NCBI RefSeq assembly: GCF_000714545.1
Contig: NZ_AUNB01000013.1
Span: 1 to 64,000 of the forward strand
Length of the DNA: 64,000 bases
Reading direction: 5' to 3'
From: Thioclava indica
GTDB lineage: Bacteria > Pseudomonadota > Alphaproteobacteria > Rhodobacterales > Rhodobacteraceae
Part shown: in pieces, positions 34,181 to 43,465 of the stretch
Position numbering within the stretch: position 1 is the first letter of the stretch
How the letters are laid out: each line of letters opens with the position of its first letter
Translations under genes and position numbers: made by a program
The notes under the pieces: generated by a model
What the model was told of the DNA's origin: nothing
Databases searched by the model: none
What the model saw: only the letters and a program-made list of their open reading frames with translations

Positions 34181-36010
34181 CTAGCTGACCGCGCCTTTTC
34201 CATGCCCGACAGCCGATTGCATTGTGCGCACCACGACAAACGCGTCGCGCAGATGCGAGCGTTCGAAATCCGACAGATCAGAGGGTGCGAGATAATTGTC
34301 AGGCTTGCGCCCGGCCCGTGCGAGATACGCCTGATTTTCCAGCCGCATCGAGGCGATCAGATCATAGGCTTCGATCAGGTCGCGCGCGCCGGAATGCGAC
34401 AGCACGCCTGCGGCCTCGGCCTCGATCAGGCGGGTGCGGGTGTTCACAGCCGTCAGACGCGCCTGCAGCGCATAAACGCGCGCCAGATCGGTGACCGGCA
34501 CCACGCCGTTATGTTTCATGTCGATATGGTTGCGATGCTCGCCCGAGCGGATCGTGGCAAAGCCGCGCAGCAGCCCCAAGGGCGGCGTGTGTTTCAGCGA
34601 ATTGGCGATCATATGGGCCACAAAGATCGAGTTTTTCGACGCGCGCTCCAGCGTCTCGGCTTGCAGATCGGCGAACAGGCTTGCGCCATTGCCCCCGATC
34701 GCGCGCAGATCGAACATCACCGAGGCCAGCATCTGCGCCTCGGGGTTGGCCTTGGAAATCCAGCCGTCGAAATAGCTGCGCCAGACCCGCACCGGCTGGC
34801 ACCAGCGCGGGTTCGTCGCCATCATGTCGCCGGGGCAATAAACATAGCCGCAGGCATCCAGCCCGTCCGAGACAATCTTGGCGAGGTTGTGGAAATAGGT
34901 CATGCCCTCTTCGGTGACGGCATCGTCGAGGATCAGGCAATTGTCCTGATCGCTTACACCGGTTTGATCTTGACGCCCCTGCGAGCCGCACGCCATCCAC
35001 AGATAGGGCACGGGCGGCGCGCCCAGTTCCGCCTCGGCCATCGCCAGCAAGCGGCGCGTGACCGCATCGGCGATGTCGGTGATCAGCCGGGTCACCACCT
35101 CATGGGCGTGATGACCGCCCACCAGTTGCACCAGAAGCTGCGGGATTTGCGCGGTGACAGCGGCCATCTCGGCCACGGTGGTTGCCGCCGCCACATCTCG
35201 GATCAGAACCGCCGAAGACACCGCCTGAAACCGCGTCAGATCGGTTTGCGTGATCATCCCCACGAAGCGCCCGTGATCGGTGATCGGCAGATGGCCAACC
35301 TTACGTTCCAGCATGATGTGCAGCAGATCCGAGCCCAGCCCCTCGGGCGTCAGCGTCACCGGGTCTACCGTCATCACATCACTGACGGGACTGTCGGGCG
35401 CGCGTCCCTCGGCCAGCACCTTGTTGGATAGATCGCGCACCGTGAGGATGCCTTGCAGCGCGCCTTCAGGGCCGGTCACACCCAGCGAGGAAACATGCTG
35501 ATCGCGCATCATCCGCGCGGCATCGGCCACGGTTGTTTCGGGCGGGCAGGATAGCGGCTTGCGCGCCAGCAGATCGGCAATCTTCATCGTCGCAATCGAA
35601 TTGGTGCGGGTCTCGCCCCCACGCGTGCGATTGAAGAACCGCGCAAAGGGCGGGGCGTCTTGCGAAAGCCTGCGGAAATCTTCGACCGGCAACACCAGCA
35701 GCACGGTTTCCGCGCTCGTCTTGGCCGTGGTCGCGGCCAGCCCGTCTCGCATCAAGCCGCGCTCGCCAAAGCTGTTGCGCGGCCCCAGTATCGAGACCAG
35801 CGCCCCGTTTTGGTCGGTCACTTCAACAGTGCCGCGTTTGATCAGATACAGACCCTCAAGCGGATCGCCCTGAGCATAAATCACCGTGCCTTGCGCGATT
35901 TCCCTGCGGCGGAAAGAACTGGCGACACGCTCCAGCTCATTGCGCGGCAAGTTGTCGTAGGGGTGAACGCCTTCAAGAAATGCGAGGATGGTGGGCAGAT
36001 CGGCGTTCAT
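34181..36010 (-). CDS. cNMP-binding / CBS / DUF294 putative nucleotidyltransferase
   Basis: 609 aa. Parts in order: a cyclic-nucleotide-binding-like domain (about 10-125, with YAQGDPLEGLYLIKRGTVEV and NSFGERGLM), two CBS domains (about 145-200 and 205-265), a DUF294 nucleotidyltransferase-like domain (about 290-430) with the GlnD-like GSQGRQDQTGVSDQD (G342 to D356, DxD at 354/356), and a DUF294_C helical domain. The set suggests an adenylyl-nucleotide sensor that transfers or removes a nucleotide. Genes of this kind are often found beside acetate or solute symporter genes; I recall this but could not check. A hairpin lies between it and the symporter gene upstream. Confidence 0.9.
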   Translation of the reverse strand: MNADLPTILAFLEGVHPYDNLPRNELERVASSFRRREIAQGTVIYAQGDPLEGLYLIKRGTVEVTDQNGALVSILGPRNSFGERGLMRDGLAATTAKTSAETVLLVLPVEDFRRLSQDAPPFARFFNRTRGGETRTNSIATMKIADLLARKPLSCPPETTVADAARMMRDQHVSSLGVTGPEGALQGILTVRDLSNKVLAEGRAPDSPVSDVMTVDPVTLTPEGLGSDLLHIMLERKVGHLPITDHGRFVGMITQTDLTRFQAVSSAVLIRDVAAATTVAEMAAVTAQIPQLLVQLVGGHHAHEVVTRLITDIADAVTRRLLAMAEAELGAPPVPYLWMACGSQGRQDQTGVSDQDNCLILDDAVTEEGMTYFHNLAKIVSDGLDACGYVYCPGDMMATNPRWCQPVRVWRSYFDGWISKANPEAQMLASVMFDLRAIGGNGASLFADLQAETLERASKNSIFVAHMIANSLKHTPPLGLLRGFATIRSGEHRNHIDMKHNGVVPVTDLARVYALQARLTAVNTRTRLIEAEAAGVLSHSGARDLIEAYDLIASMRLENQAYLARAGRKPDNYLAPSDLSDFERSHLRDAFVVVRTMQSAVGHGKGAVS

Positions 36011-36035
36011 GATCTTGATCCTTGAGAGGGGATGA

Positions 36036-36055
36036 GCGCCCCGGTATCGGGGCGC
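36036..36055 (-). other. GC hairpin between the symporter and DUF294 genes
   Basis: GCGCCCCG-GTAT-CGGGGCGC is a perfect 8-bp hairpin 55 bases after the symporter stop codon, with no T run on the minus strand. It could protect mRNA ends or reduce read-through into the signalling genes. Confidence 0.5.
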
Positions 36056-36109
36056 CCTCCGGTTTTGCGTAGCGTGGGGCGCAGCCTAAACCGCGCCCCT
36101 GCCAGAGTT

Positions 36110-37852
36110 TTAGTGATCGGTTGCCGCACCGGACCCTTTCGGGATGCGGATCGATTCCACCAGTTCCTGAATGTCTTCCGGAGCTTCTTTGGTCATCCCG
36201 GTCACGACATATGCGGTGATGAAGTTCAGCAAGGCACCGACCGCACCGAACGAGGTCGATTTGATCGAAAGGAGCATCGGATCAGCATCCGAGAAGCTGG
36301 CCGTGCTGGCGATGAAGAACCAGCCTTTGTGCAGGAAGATATAGACCAGCGTGGTGACCAGACCCACCAGCATCCCTGACACAGCGCCCACGTTGTTGAT
36401 CTTCTTCGAGAAGATCCCCATCATCAAGGCCGGGAAGATCGAGCTGGCTGCCAGACCAAAGGCCAAGGCCACGGTTTGCGCAGCAAAGCCGGGCGGGTTG
36501 AGACCCAGATAGGTCGCCACCGCAATCGCCACCGCCATCGAAATCCGGGCGGCCAGAAGCTCGCCTTTTTCCGAGATGCCAGGGTTGATCTGGGATTTGA
36601 TCAGATCGTGGCTGACCGCCGAGGAGATTGCCATCAGCAAGCCCGCAGCCGTGGACAGAGCCGCCGCCAGACCACCTGCTGCCACCAGCGCGATCACCCA
36701 GCCCGGAAGGTTGGCGATCTCGGGGTTGGCGAGCGTGATGATGTCACGGTTCACGTTCAGTTCGTTGGTGTCATTGTTGGCGTTATACTCGATCCGGCCA
36801 TCACCGTTCTTGTCGTCAAACGTCAACAGACCAGTTTTCTCCCAGTTGCGCACCCACAAGTTTTGTGGCGCGGTTTCGATCTGGCTCAACTCCACCGCAG
36901 GCTGCTCTACGCCATTGGGGTAGAAGGTGTTGATCAGGTTCAAACGTGCCATCGCACCCACAGCCGGAGCCGTCAGATACAGCAGCGAGATGAACACCAG
37001 CGCCCAGCCAGCCGAGCTACGTGCATCCGCAACGGTCGGAACCGTGAAGAAGCGCACGATGACGTGGGGCAGACCGGCGGTGCCGATCATCAGCGTCATG
37101 GTGAACAGGAACATGTTCAGCGTGCTGTCATGCTGCCCGGTATAGGATTTGAAGCCCAGCGCCTCGATCGTGTCATTCAGCGTTGCAAGGATCGGCGCGC
37201 CGGTATTCACATCATTCGAGAACAGGCCCAAGGCCGGGACCGGATTGCCCGTCAGTTGCAGCGAGATAAAGATCGCCGGGATCGTGTAAGCGATGATCAG
37301 CACGACATATTGCGCCACCTGCGTATAGGTGATGCCTTTCATGCCGCCCAGAACCGCATACATGAACACGATAGCTGCACCGATAAACAGACCGGTGGTG
37401 TTGTCCACTTCAAGGAAGCGCGAGAACGCCACACCCACACCCGTCATCTGACCGATAACATAGGTAATCGACGCAACGATGAGGCAGATAACGGCCACGT
37501 TGCGTGCCGCCTGGCTGTAGAAACGGTCACCGATGAATTCCGGCACGGTGAACTTGCCGAACTTGCGCAGGTAAGGCGCAACAAGCATCGCAAGCAGCAC
37601 ATAGCCGCCGGTCCAGCCCATCAGGTAGGTCGATGCGTCATAACCGCTGAACGCGATGATACCAGCCATCGAGATAAACGAAGCCGCCGACATCCAGTCC
37701 GCGCCCGTAGCCATGCCGTTCAGCACGGGGTGAACGCCGCGACCTGCTGCGTAAAATTCCGACGTCGAGCCCGCGCGGGCCCAAATTGCGATGCCGATGT
37801 AAAGCGCGAAGGTCGCACCAACTACCAGCAGGTTCAGAGTAAACTGATCCAT
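36110..37852 (-). CDS. VC_2705-type sodium:solute symporter, large subunit (probably acetate or similar)
   Basis: 580 aa with about 13 membrane segments of the SLC5 family: GRGVHPVLNGMATGADWMSAASFISMAGIIAFSGYD and GTAGLPHVIVRFFTVP are hallmarks. A soluble loop of ~80 residues between helices contains an EF-hand-like DDKNGDGRIEYN, which I remember as normal for this subfamily. The small DUF4212 partner is encoded just upstream, and acs is in the same block, so acetate or another short acid is the likely substrate, though the sequence does not prove it. Confidence 0.93.
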   Translation of the reverse strand: MDQFTLNLLVVGATFALYIGIAIWARAGSTSEFYAAGRGVHPVLNGMATGADWMSAASFISMAGIIAFSGYDASTYLMGWTGGYVLLAMLVAPYLRKFGKFTVPEFIGDRFYSQAARNVAVICLIVASITYVIGQMTGVGVAFSRFLEVDNTTGLFIGAAIVFMYAVLGGMKGITYTQVAQYVVLIIAYTIPAIFISLQLTGNPVPALGLFSNDVNTGAPILATLNDTIEALGFKSYTGQHDSTLNMFLFTMTLMIGTAGLPHVIVRFFTVPTVADARSSAGWALVFISLLYLTAPAVGAMARLNLINTFYPNGVEQPAVELSQIETAPQNLWVRNWEKTGLLTFDDKNGDGRIEYNANNDTNELNVNRDIITLANPEIANLPGWVIALVAAGGLAAALSTAAGLLMAISSAVSHDLIKSQINPGISEKGELLAARISMAVAIAVATYLGLNPPGFAAQTVALAFGLAASSIFPALMMGIFSKKINNVGAVSGMLVGLVTTLVYIFLHKGWFFIASTASFSDADPMLLSIKSTSFGAVGALLNFITAYVVTGMTKEAPEDIQELVESIRIPKGSGAATDH

Positions 37853-37878
37853 GTCCCTCTAGTCCTCCCTAGATGTTC

Positions 37879-38136
37879 TTATTCTTCGACGCCGTGCTCG
37901 CGATCCAGTTTGTTCATCCGCCATGCGTAGGCAAAGATGAGAACCAGAAACACAAGTGCTGCACCTTGCTGAGCAAACCAGAAGCCCAGATCAGTGCCGC
38001 CGATACTGATGCCTGCAAGCATCGGACGCAGCAAAATGCCAAAGCCGAAGGATGCAACAAACCAGATCACCAGAAACAACTGGATGGTCCGGATATTCGC
38101 CTTCCAATAGGCGTTGGACGAAGATTTGTCCGCCAT
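37879..38136 (-). CDS. Sodium:solute symporter small subunit (DUF4212)
   Basis: 85 aa from the ATG at 38136 with a GGGAG site. Two membrane helices (FLVIWFVASFGFGILL and FWFAQQGAALVFLVLIFAYAWRM) separated by the short loop typical of DUF4212, and a charged end (KLDREHGVEE). These small subunits are always next to VC_2705-type symporters, as here with a 26-base gap. Confidence 0.93.
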   Translation of the reverse strand: MADKSSSNAYWKANIRTIQLFLVIWFVASFGFGILLRPMLAGISIGGTDLGFWFAQQGAALVFLVLIFAYAWRMNKLDREHGVEE

Positions 38137-38196
38137 GAGCGTAACTCCCTTTGTTTTCTCCAGACGGGCCCGGCATGGGCCCGCCCCTCCCAATAG

Positions 38197-38871
38197 TCAG
38201 GCCGAGACGCGTTGAACGACTGACCCCAAATCCGCAGCGATCTTGTCGATGGAGCCCATCGCGTCGATCTCTTGCAGAACGCCAAGCGCCCGGTAATGGG
38301 CGATCAGCGGTGCCGTTTGCGCGTGATAGGCCTCCAACCTGGCACGCGCCGTCTCGGCGTTGTCGTCGGCGCGGCGTTTGAAGTCCGTGCCGCCGCATTT
38401 GTCACAAACGCCCGCAACTTCGGGCTGCTTGAATTCGTCGTGATAGCCTTCGCCGCATTTGGCGCAGGTATAGCGGCCCGCAACGCGCGTGATCATCGCC
38501 TCGTCATCCACTTCAAGGCTGATTGCGGCGTTCACATTCTGGCCGGTGTGGTGCAGCAGCTTATCAAGATCCGCCGCCTGCCCTGCGGTGCGCGGAAATC
38601 CGTCAAGGATGATCCCACGCGCCACATCGGGCTGCGCAAGACGGTCGCGCAGGATGGCCAAAACGATCTCGTCGCTGACCAAGCCGCCCTCCTCCATCAC
38701 CGCTTTCGCAGCTTTGCCTGCGGGCGTTCCCTCGGCGACCGCTGCACGCAGCAGATCACCGGTGGACAGTTGCACCAAGCCGAACTTGTCTTCGAGCATT
38801 CGGGCCTGCGTACCCTTGCCTGCCCCCGGAGGGCCAAGCAGGATCAGCACGGCGCTTTTCGCGTCAGTCAT
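38197..38871 (-). CDS. adk: Adenylate kinase (zinc-lid type)
   Basis: 224 aa from the ATG at 38871, which follows GGGAGGAGAGG. P-loop GPPGAGKGTQA, the NMP-binding STGDLLRAAV, DGFPRT, and a LID carrying a four-Cys zinc site (CAKCGEGY and CDKCGG). It turns AMP plus ATP into two ADP. The position between acs and the symporter genes fits recycling of the AMP made by acetyl-CoA synthetase. Whether a second adk exists in the ribosomal-protein operon, as usual, cannot be seen here. Confidence 0.95.
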   Translation of the reverse strand: MTDAKSAVLILLGPPGAGKGTQARMLEDKFGLVQLSTGDLLRAAVAEGTPAGKAAKAVMEEGGLVSDEIVLAILRDRLAQPDVARGIILDGFPRTAGQAADLDKLLHHTGQNVNAAISLEVDDEAMITRVAGRYTCAKCGEGYHDEFKQPEVAGVCDKCGGTDFKRRADDNAETARARLEAYHAQTAPLIAHYRALGVLQEIDAMGSIDKIAADLGSVVQRVSA

Positions 38872-38891
38872 CGCCTCTCCTCCCATAGCCA

Positions 38892-40859
38892 TCACTTGGC
38901 GTTCCGGTTTTCGATCAACTCATCTACGACCGACGGATCGGCCAGTGTTGAGGTGTCGCCAAGCGAGCCGAAATCGTTCTCGGCGATCTTGCGCAGGATA
39001 CGGCGCATGATCTTGCCCGAGCGGGTTTTCGGCAGGCCGGGCGCCCATTGGATGACATCGGGCTTGGCAATCGGTCCGATCTCGGTGCGGACCCATTTTT
39101 CAAGCTCTTTGCGCAGCTCGTCGGTGGGTTCGACATCGTTCATCAAGGTGACATAGGCGTAGATGCCCTGACCTTTCAGCTCGTGGGGATAGCCAACGAC
39201 AGCGGCCTCGGCCACGGCCTGGTGTGCGACCAGCGCGGATTCGACTTCCGCCGTGCCCATCCGGTGCCCCGAGACGTTGATCACGTCATCAACGCGCCCG
39301 GTGATCCAGTAGTAGCCATCCTTGTCACGACGGCAGCCGTCCCCGGTGAAGTAATAGCCGCGATACTGGCTGAAATAGGCCTCCTGGAAACGCTCGTGAT
39401 CGCCCCAAAGCGTGCGCATCTGGCCCGGCCAGCTATCCGAGATACACAGCACGCCCTCGGCCTCGGTCTCATCCTGACGCTGCGCGGTTTGCGCATCCAG
39501 AATGACAGGTTTGACGCCAAAGAACGGGCGCGTCGCCGAACCCGGCTTGGTCGGGATCGCGCCGGGCAGCGGGGTCAGCATGTGACCACCGGTTTCGGTC
39601 TGCCAGAACGTATCGACGATCGGGCATTTGCCTTTGCCGATATGCTGGTCATACCACGCCCAAGCCTCGGGGTTGATCGGCTCACCAACAGAGCCCAGCA
39701 GCTTGATCGAGGACAGATCGTATTTATCGACCCATTCCGTGCCCTGCCCCATCAACGAGCGGATCGCGGTGGGCGCGGTGTAGAACTGGCTGACCTTATG
39801 CTTTTCGCACACGGCCCAGAACCGGCCCGCATCAGGATAGGTCGGCACGCCTTCAAACATGATCGTGGTCGCGCCATTGGCGAGCGGGCCATAGACGATA
39901 TAGCTGTGCCCCGTAACCCAGCCGACATCGGCGGTGCACCAGAACACGTCGCCATCGTGATAGTCGAACGTGTATTGATGCGTCATCGAGGCATAGACCA
40001 GATAGCCGCCGGTCGTGTGCACCACGCCCTTGGGTTTGCCCGTCGAGCCAGAGGTATACAGGATGAACAGCGGATCTTCGGCATTCATCGGACGCGGCGG
40101 ACACTCGGGCGAGACGTTGTCCATCATCGCCTTCACGTCAACGTCGCGGCCCTGAATCCAGGTCGTTTGATCGCCGGTATGCTTGACCACAAGGCAGCGC
40201 ACCTTATCCGAGCAGTGCAGCAGCGCCGCATCGGCATTGGCCTTGAGTGGCGTGCGACGACCGCCACGCGGGGCGGTGTCTGCGGTGATCACCAGCTTGG
40301 CGCCGCAATCGTTGATCCGGTTTGCCAGCGCATCGGGCGAGAAGCCCGCAAACACGATGGAATGGATCGCACCGATCCGCGCACAGGCCAGCATCGCATA
40401 GGCGGCTTCGGGGATCATCGGCAGATAGATCACCACGCGGTCGCCGCGCATCACGCCTTGGCTGAGCAACACGTTGGCCATCCGGTTCACCTTTTCGCTA
40501 AGCTCGCGATAGGTGATGTGTTGGGCAGGCTCGTTGGGATCGTCGGGCTCAAAGATGATCGCGGTTTGCAGCGGGCGATCCTTGAGATGACGGTCGACGC
40601 AGTTCACGGATGCGTTGAGCACACCGTCTTCGAACCATTTGATGTGGACATGGCCATAGGTGAAATCGGTGTTCTTGACCTTGGTGTAGGGCGTGATCCA
40701 GTCCAGACGCTTGCCTTCGCGACCCCAGAACGTATCCGGGTCCATGATCGATTCCTGATACATGGCGCGATATTTCGCAGCGTCCGCATGCGCGTTTTCA
40801 AAACCCGGCGGGACTTCCTTGATTTCCGGGACTTGTTGAAGTTGTTCCTGAGCAGCCAT
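38892..40859 (-). CDS. acs: Acetyl-CoA synthetase (AMP-forming)
   Basis: 655 aa from the ATG at 40859, after GGGAGGACG; the longer frame from 40943 has no family support. Motifs of the ANL superfamily: [51 protein letters not shown], and the C-terminal [15 protein letters not shown] with the Lys that is acetylated in regulated Acs. It converts acetate, ATP and CoA to acetyl-CoA, AMP and PPi. First gene of the block that runs through adk, the symporter and the signalling genes. Palindromes lie 160-220 bases upstream. Confidence 0.97.
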   Translation of the reverse strand: MAAQEQLQQVPEIKEVPPGFENAHADAAKYRAMYQESIMDPDTFWGREGKRLDWITPYTKVKNTDFTYGHVHIKWFEDGVLNASVNCVDRHLKDRPLQTAIIFEPDDPNEPAQHITYRELSEKVNRMANVLLSQGVMRGDRVVIYLPMIPEAAYAMLACARIGAIHSIVFAGFSPDALANRINDCGAKLVITADTAPRGGRRTPLKANADAALLHCSDKVRCLVVKHTGDQTTWIQGRDVDVKAMMDNVSPECPPRPMNAEDPLFILYTSGSTGKPKGVVHTTGGYLVYASMTHQYTFDYHDGDVFWCTADVGWVTGHSYIVYGPLANGATTIMFEGVPTYPDAGRFWAVCEKHKVSQFYTAPTAIRSLMGQGTEWVDKYDLSSIKLLGSVGEPINPEAWAWYDQHIGKGKCPIVDTFWQTETGGHMLTPLPGAIPTKPGSATRPFFGVKPVILDAQTAQRQDETEAEGVLCISDSWPGQMRTLWGDHERFQEAYFSQYRGYYFTGDGCRRDKDGYYWITGRVDDVINVSGHRMGTAEVESALVAHQAVAEAAVVGYPHELKGQGIYAYVTLMNDVEPTDELRKELEKWVRTEIGPIAKPDVIQWAPGLPKTRSGKIMRRILRKIAENDFGSLGDTSTLADPSVVDELIENRNAK

Positions 40860-41194
40860 TGGCGTCCTCCCACAATTTCGTCTCGCGGCCCAAGGCCGCC
40901 TCCAGCCCACGACGACGCCGTGAACACTCCTACCCTGCGGCAAGTGTAACCCAAACGTTAAGTTTCATGTAACCCCCTTTGTGCATTAGATTTTTCTGTA
41001 AATATTTTGACAGCGTTTGCGCTAACTTTGTAAAGTTAGCAAAATATGTCAAAAATTTGACAAGCTGTTTCAAGCGCTTGGCTGTTGACGTGGCGGAAAA
41101 TCGCGGGGGTTTGCAAACTGACCGGATAGTCAAGGATCAAACACGCGCGCAAAACCCCGTGAAAGAGGCTGCGCGCGTGATTCGCTGTTTAAGT
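40860..41194 (-). promoter_or_regulatory. acs upstream region (335 bases without a gene)
   Basis: No coding frame with support. The part from 40975 to 41095 is strongly A+T rich for this genome and holds three palindromes (41021-41040, 41047-41062, 41071-41080) and several TTGACA-like hexamers. On the minus strand it precedes acs; the SulP gene ends at its right border. Confidence 0.6.
41021..41062. promoter_or_regulatory. Double palindrome, probable operator of acs
   Basis: GCTAACTTTGTAAAGTTAGC (41021-41040) has perfect 9-bp arms around GT, and TGTCAAAAATTTGACA (41047-41062) has perfect 7-bp arms around AA. A third, CAAGCGCTTG, follows at 41071-41080. The first resembles, in its ACTTTG/AAAGT core, sites of RamB/ScfR-type regulators of acetate and short-chain acyl-CoA genes; this is from memory and is an inference. 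Confidence 0.55.
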
Positions 41195-42829
41195 TTATTT
41201 CAAACTGACTTCGACGCCAGCCTGATCCAAACCGAAAGCCGTGAGGGCTTGCGCAATTTCAGGACGCGCATTCACGATTTTCAATGCCCCGCCACGGCGT
41301 TGCAACTGTTGCGCGAGCGTTGCGATCATCTTCGCACCCGTTGAGTCAATAAAACTCACCTCGCCGACGTCGATCTCGACCATCCGCGGCCACCGAGCGA
41401 TACGCGCCAGGATTGTGCCCAGACGCGCGACAGACCCGAAGAAAACCATCCCGTGCAGCCGATAGCGCAGCACGTCGGGGTCTTGCGCCTCGGGGTTATC
41501 TGCCGCAGGCGCGCTGCCTTCGCGCAGCTGCGCCAACTCGGCCATGTGGCGAATGAACACCAACCCGCCCAACGCAAAGCCCAACACGATCCCCTCGGCC
41601 AGATCGCGGAAGGTCACGACGAGGAAGGTCACCCACAACACCATCGCATCCCCGCGCGACGCCCGCGTCAGCGCCGCAAATTCGTGCCGCTCGATCATGT
41701 TCCACGCCACAATTCCCAACAGCCCCGCCAAAGCCGCCAGCGGAATACTGCCCGCCAAAGGAGCGGCGACCATCATCGTGGCCAGCAAAATCGCGGAATG
41801 GGCGATACCGGAGATGGGCGAACGCGCGCCCGAACGCACATTCGTCGCCGTGCGCGCAATCGTGCCCGTCACACAAATCCCGCCAAACAGCGCCGAGCCG
41901 ATATTGGCAATGCCCTGCCCGATCAGCTCCATATCCGAGCGATGCTGCCCGCCGCTCATCCCATCCGCCACCATCGCCGATAGCAGCGATTCAATCGCGC
42001 CGAGCAGCGTGAAAGACAGCGCCCAAGGCAGCGCGGCGCTAACCTTGTCCCAGCTCATATCTGGCAGTGCGGGGGCAGGCAGAAAGCGCGGCAATTCGCC
42101 AAATTTGCTGGCGATGGTTTCCACCGGCAGGCCCGCCAGCGCGGTGATCAACGTGACCACCGCCACCGCGATCAGCAAAGCAGGCAGTCGTGGGGCGAAC
42201 CGCTTGAGCGCGACGATCATCGCCATCGTCGCAACCGCCACGCCAATCGCCATCGGGCTGGCCGTGCCACGCGCGTCCCACAGCGCGGCAACCTTGGGCA
42301 GGATCGGCCCCGGCTCACCGCCCGGCAATGACAGGCCAAACATGTCCTTGAACTGGCTGGCAAGGATGATCACTCCGATGCCCGTCGTGAACCCCACCGT
42401 CACCGGATAGGGCATGAACCGGATGTAACTGCCCAGCCGCAAAAAGCCGAACACCATCATCAACATCCCCGACAGCATGGTCGCCAAGATCAAGCCCTCG
42501 ACGCCCGATTGCATCACGCAGGCCGCGACCAGCACGATGAACGCCCCCGCAGGACCGCCGATCTGGAACCGCGAGCCGCCAAACGCCGACACCAGCGCGC
42601 CGCCCACGATTGAGGTGACCAAGCCGCGTTCCGGCCCCACCCCCGAGGCAATCGCGATTGCCATCGACAGCGGCAGTGCGACGATCGCGACCGTCAGACC
42701 GGCGACCAGATCGGCGCGCAACGCTTTGGCGTCGTAGCCCTCGGCCAGTGCAGTGAAGATTTTGGGGCGCAACGGGACACGCGGCATGCCAGAGGCATGC
42801 GACTCCCCGGTTTGGGTTGTATCGTTCAT
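41195..42829 (-). CDS. SulP-family anion transporter with STAS domain
   Basis: 544 aa. About 10-12 membrane segments beginning LRADLVAGLTVAIVALPLSMAIAIASGVGPERGLVTSIVGG, with the SulP motif GGSRFQIGGPAGAFIVLV, and ETGTIARTATN-type sequence ICVTGTIARTATNVRSGARSP. The last ~100 residues form a STAS domain (VEIDVGEVSFIDSTGAKMI). Members carry sulfate, bicarbonate or dicarboxylates; substrate is not clear. It is upstream of acs on the same strand but separated by the 335-base regulatory region. Confidence 0.93.
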   Translation of the reverse strand: MNDTTQTGESHASGMPRVPLRPKIFTALAEGYDAKALRADLVAGLTVAIVALPLSMAIAIASGVGPERGLVTSIVGGALVSAFGGSRFQIGGPAGAFIVLVAACVMQSGVEGLILATMLSGMLMMVFGFLRLGSYIRFMPYPVTVGFTTGIGVIILASQFKDMFGLSLPGGEPGPILPKVAALWDARGTASPMAIGVAVATMAMIVALKRFAPRLPALLIAVAVVTLITALAGLPVETIASKFGELPRFLPAPALPDMSWDKVSAALPWALSFTLLGAIESLLSAMVADGMSGGQHRSDMELIGQGIANIGSALFGGICVTGTIARTATNVRSGARSPISGIAHSAILLATMMVAAPLAGSIPLAALAGLLGIVAWNMIERHEFAALTRASRGDAMVLWVTFLVVTFRDLAEGIVLGFALGGLVFIRHMAELAQLREGSAPAADNPEAQDPDVLRYRLHGMVFFGSVARLGTILARIARWPRMVEIDVGEVSFIDSTGAKMIATLAQQLQRRGGALKIVNARPEIAQALTAFGLDQAGVEVSLK

Positions 42830-42908
42830 GACGGATCGCTAACTGTGGTTATGTGGCGTCACCAAACGCCTCACATCTAGGCTTGTCAAGTATCGCGCCG
42901 AGGTCAAA

Positions 42909-43409
42909 TTGCCCCAACCCCCGATCAATCCGATCCGTCCGACCAGTGACGAAGCCCGCGCCCTTGCCCACGGCCTAATCGCGACGGCAACGTTTGGGGC
43001 GCTCGCCGTGAACGACGGGACAACCGGCTTTCCCTCCGTGACCCGCATCGCGATTGGCACTGCGCCAAGTGGTGAGATACTGACGTTAGTGTCTGGACTG
43101 GCGGCCCATACAGGCGCGCTTTTGACCGATCCGCGCGCCGGGTTACTGCTGGGCGAGCCTAAGGAAAAGGGCGACCCGCTCACCCATCCGCGCCTGTCCC
43201 TGCGCGTCATGGCCGATCAGATCACGCGCGACGATTCGCGCTTTGAGATGCTACGCACCCATTGGCTGGAAACCCATCCGAAATCGAAGCTTTATATCGA
43301 CCTGCCCGATTTTACCTTCTTCGTCCTGCGCCCACAATCGGGCGCGCTGAACGGCGGGTTTGGCCGTGCGTGGCAGTTAGGCGCCAGCGATCTGATGCCG
43401 CTTGATTGA
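42909..43409 (+). CDS. HugZ-like pyridoxamine 5'-phosphate oxidase-fold protein
   Basis: 166 aa if started at the TTG at 42909; no in-frame ATG is available near the start. The split-barrel fold is recognisable: RPTSDEARALAHGLIATATFGALAV, FPSVTRIAIGT, LVSGLAAHTGALLTDPRAGLLLGEP and KGDPLTHPRLSLRV, which is the HugZ/PNPOx pattern for FMN- or heme-binding proteins. It lacks the C-terminal DUF2470 domain of larger HugZ proteins. Divergent from the SulP gene. Confidence 0.85.
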   Translation: MPQPPINPIRPTSDEARALAHGLIATATFGALAVNDGTTGFPSVTRIAIGTAPSGEILTLVSGLAAHTGALLTDPRAGLLLGEPKEKGDPLTHPRLSLRVMADQITRDDSRFEMLRTHWLETHPKSKLYIDLPDFTFFVLRPQSGALNGGFGRAWQLGASDLMPLD

Positions 43410-43465
43410 CAAAAAGGCGCGCGAAGGTTCCCCCCCGCGCGCCGCCCGCCTCAAGCTCACCTCAC

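Noticed and set aside
36036-36055. Hairpin after the symporter gene as a full terminator
   Set aside because: The stem is perfect but no T run follows on the minus strand, so it is listed only as a hairpin.
36476-37930. Open frame of 484 codons opposite the symporter gene
   Set aside because: Mirror frame of a membrane-protein gene; Arg/His/Gln-rich, no motif.
39048-40949. Open frame of 633 codons opposite acs
   Set aside because: It lies exactly antisense to a fully conserved acs gene and reads as His/Arg/Gly-rich sequence with no family motifs. High GC removes stops from this frame.
40930-41344. Short frames on both strands in the acs upstream region
   Set aside because: They coincide with palindromes and A+T-rich promoter-like sequence and match no family; the right one runs into the end of the SulP gene.
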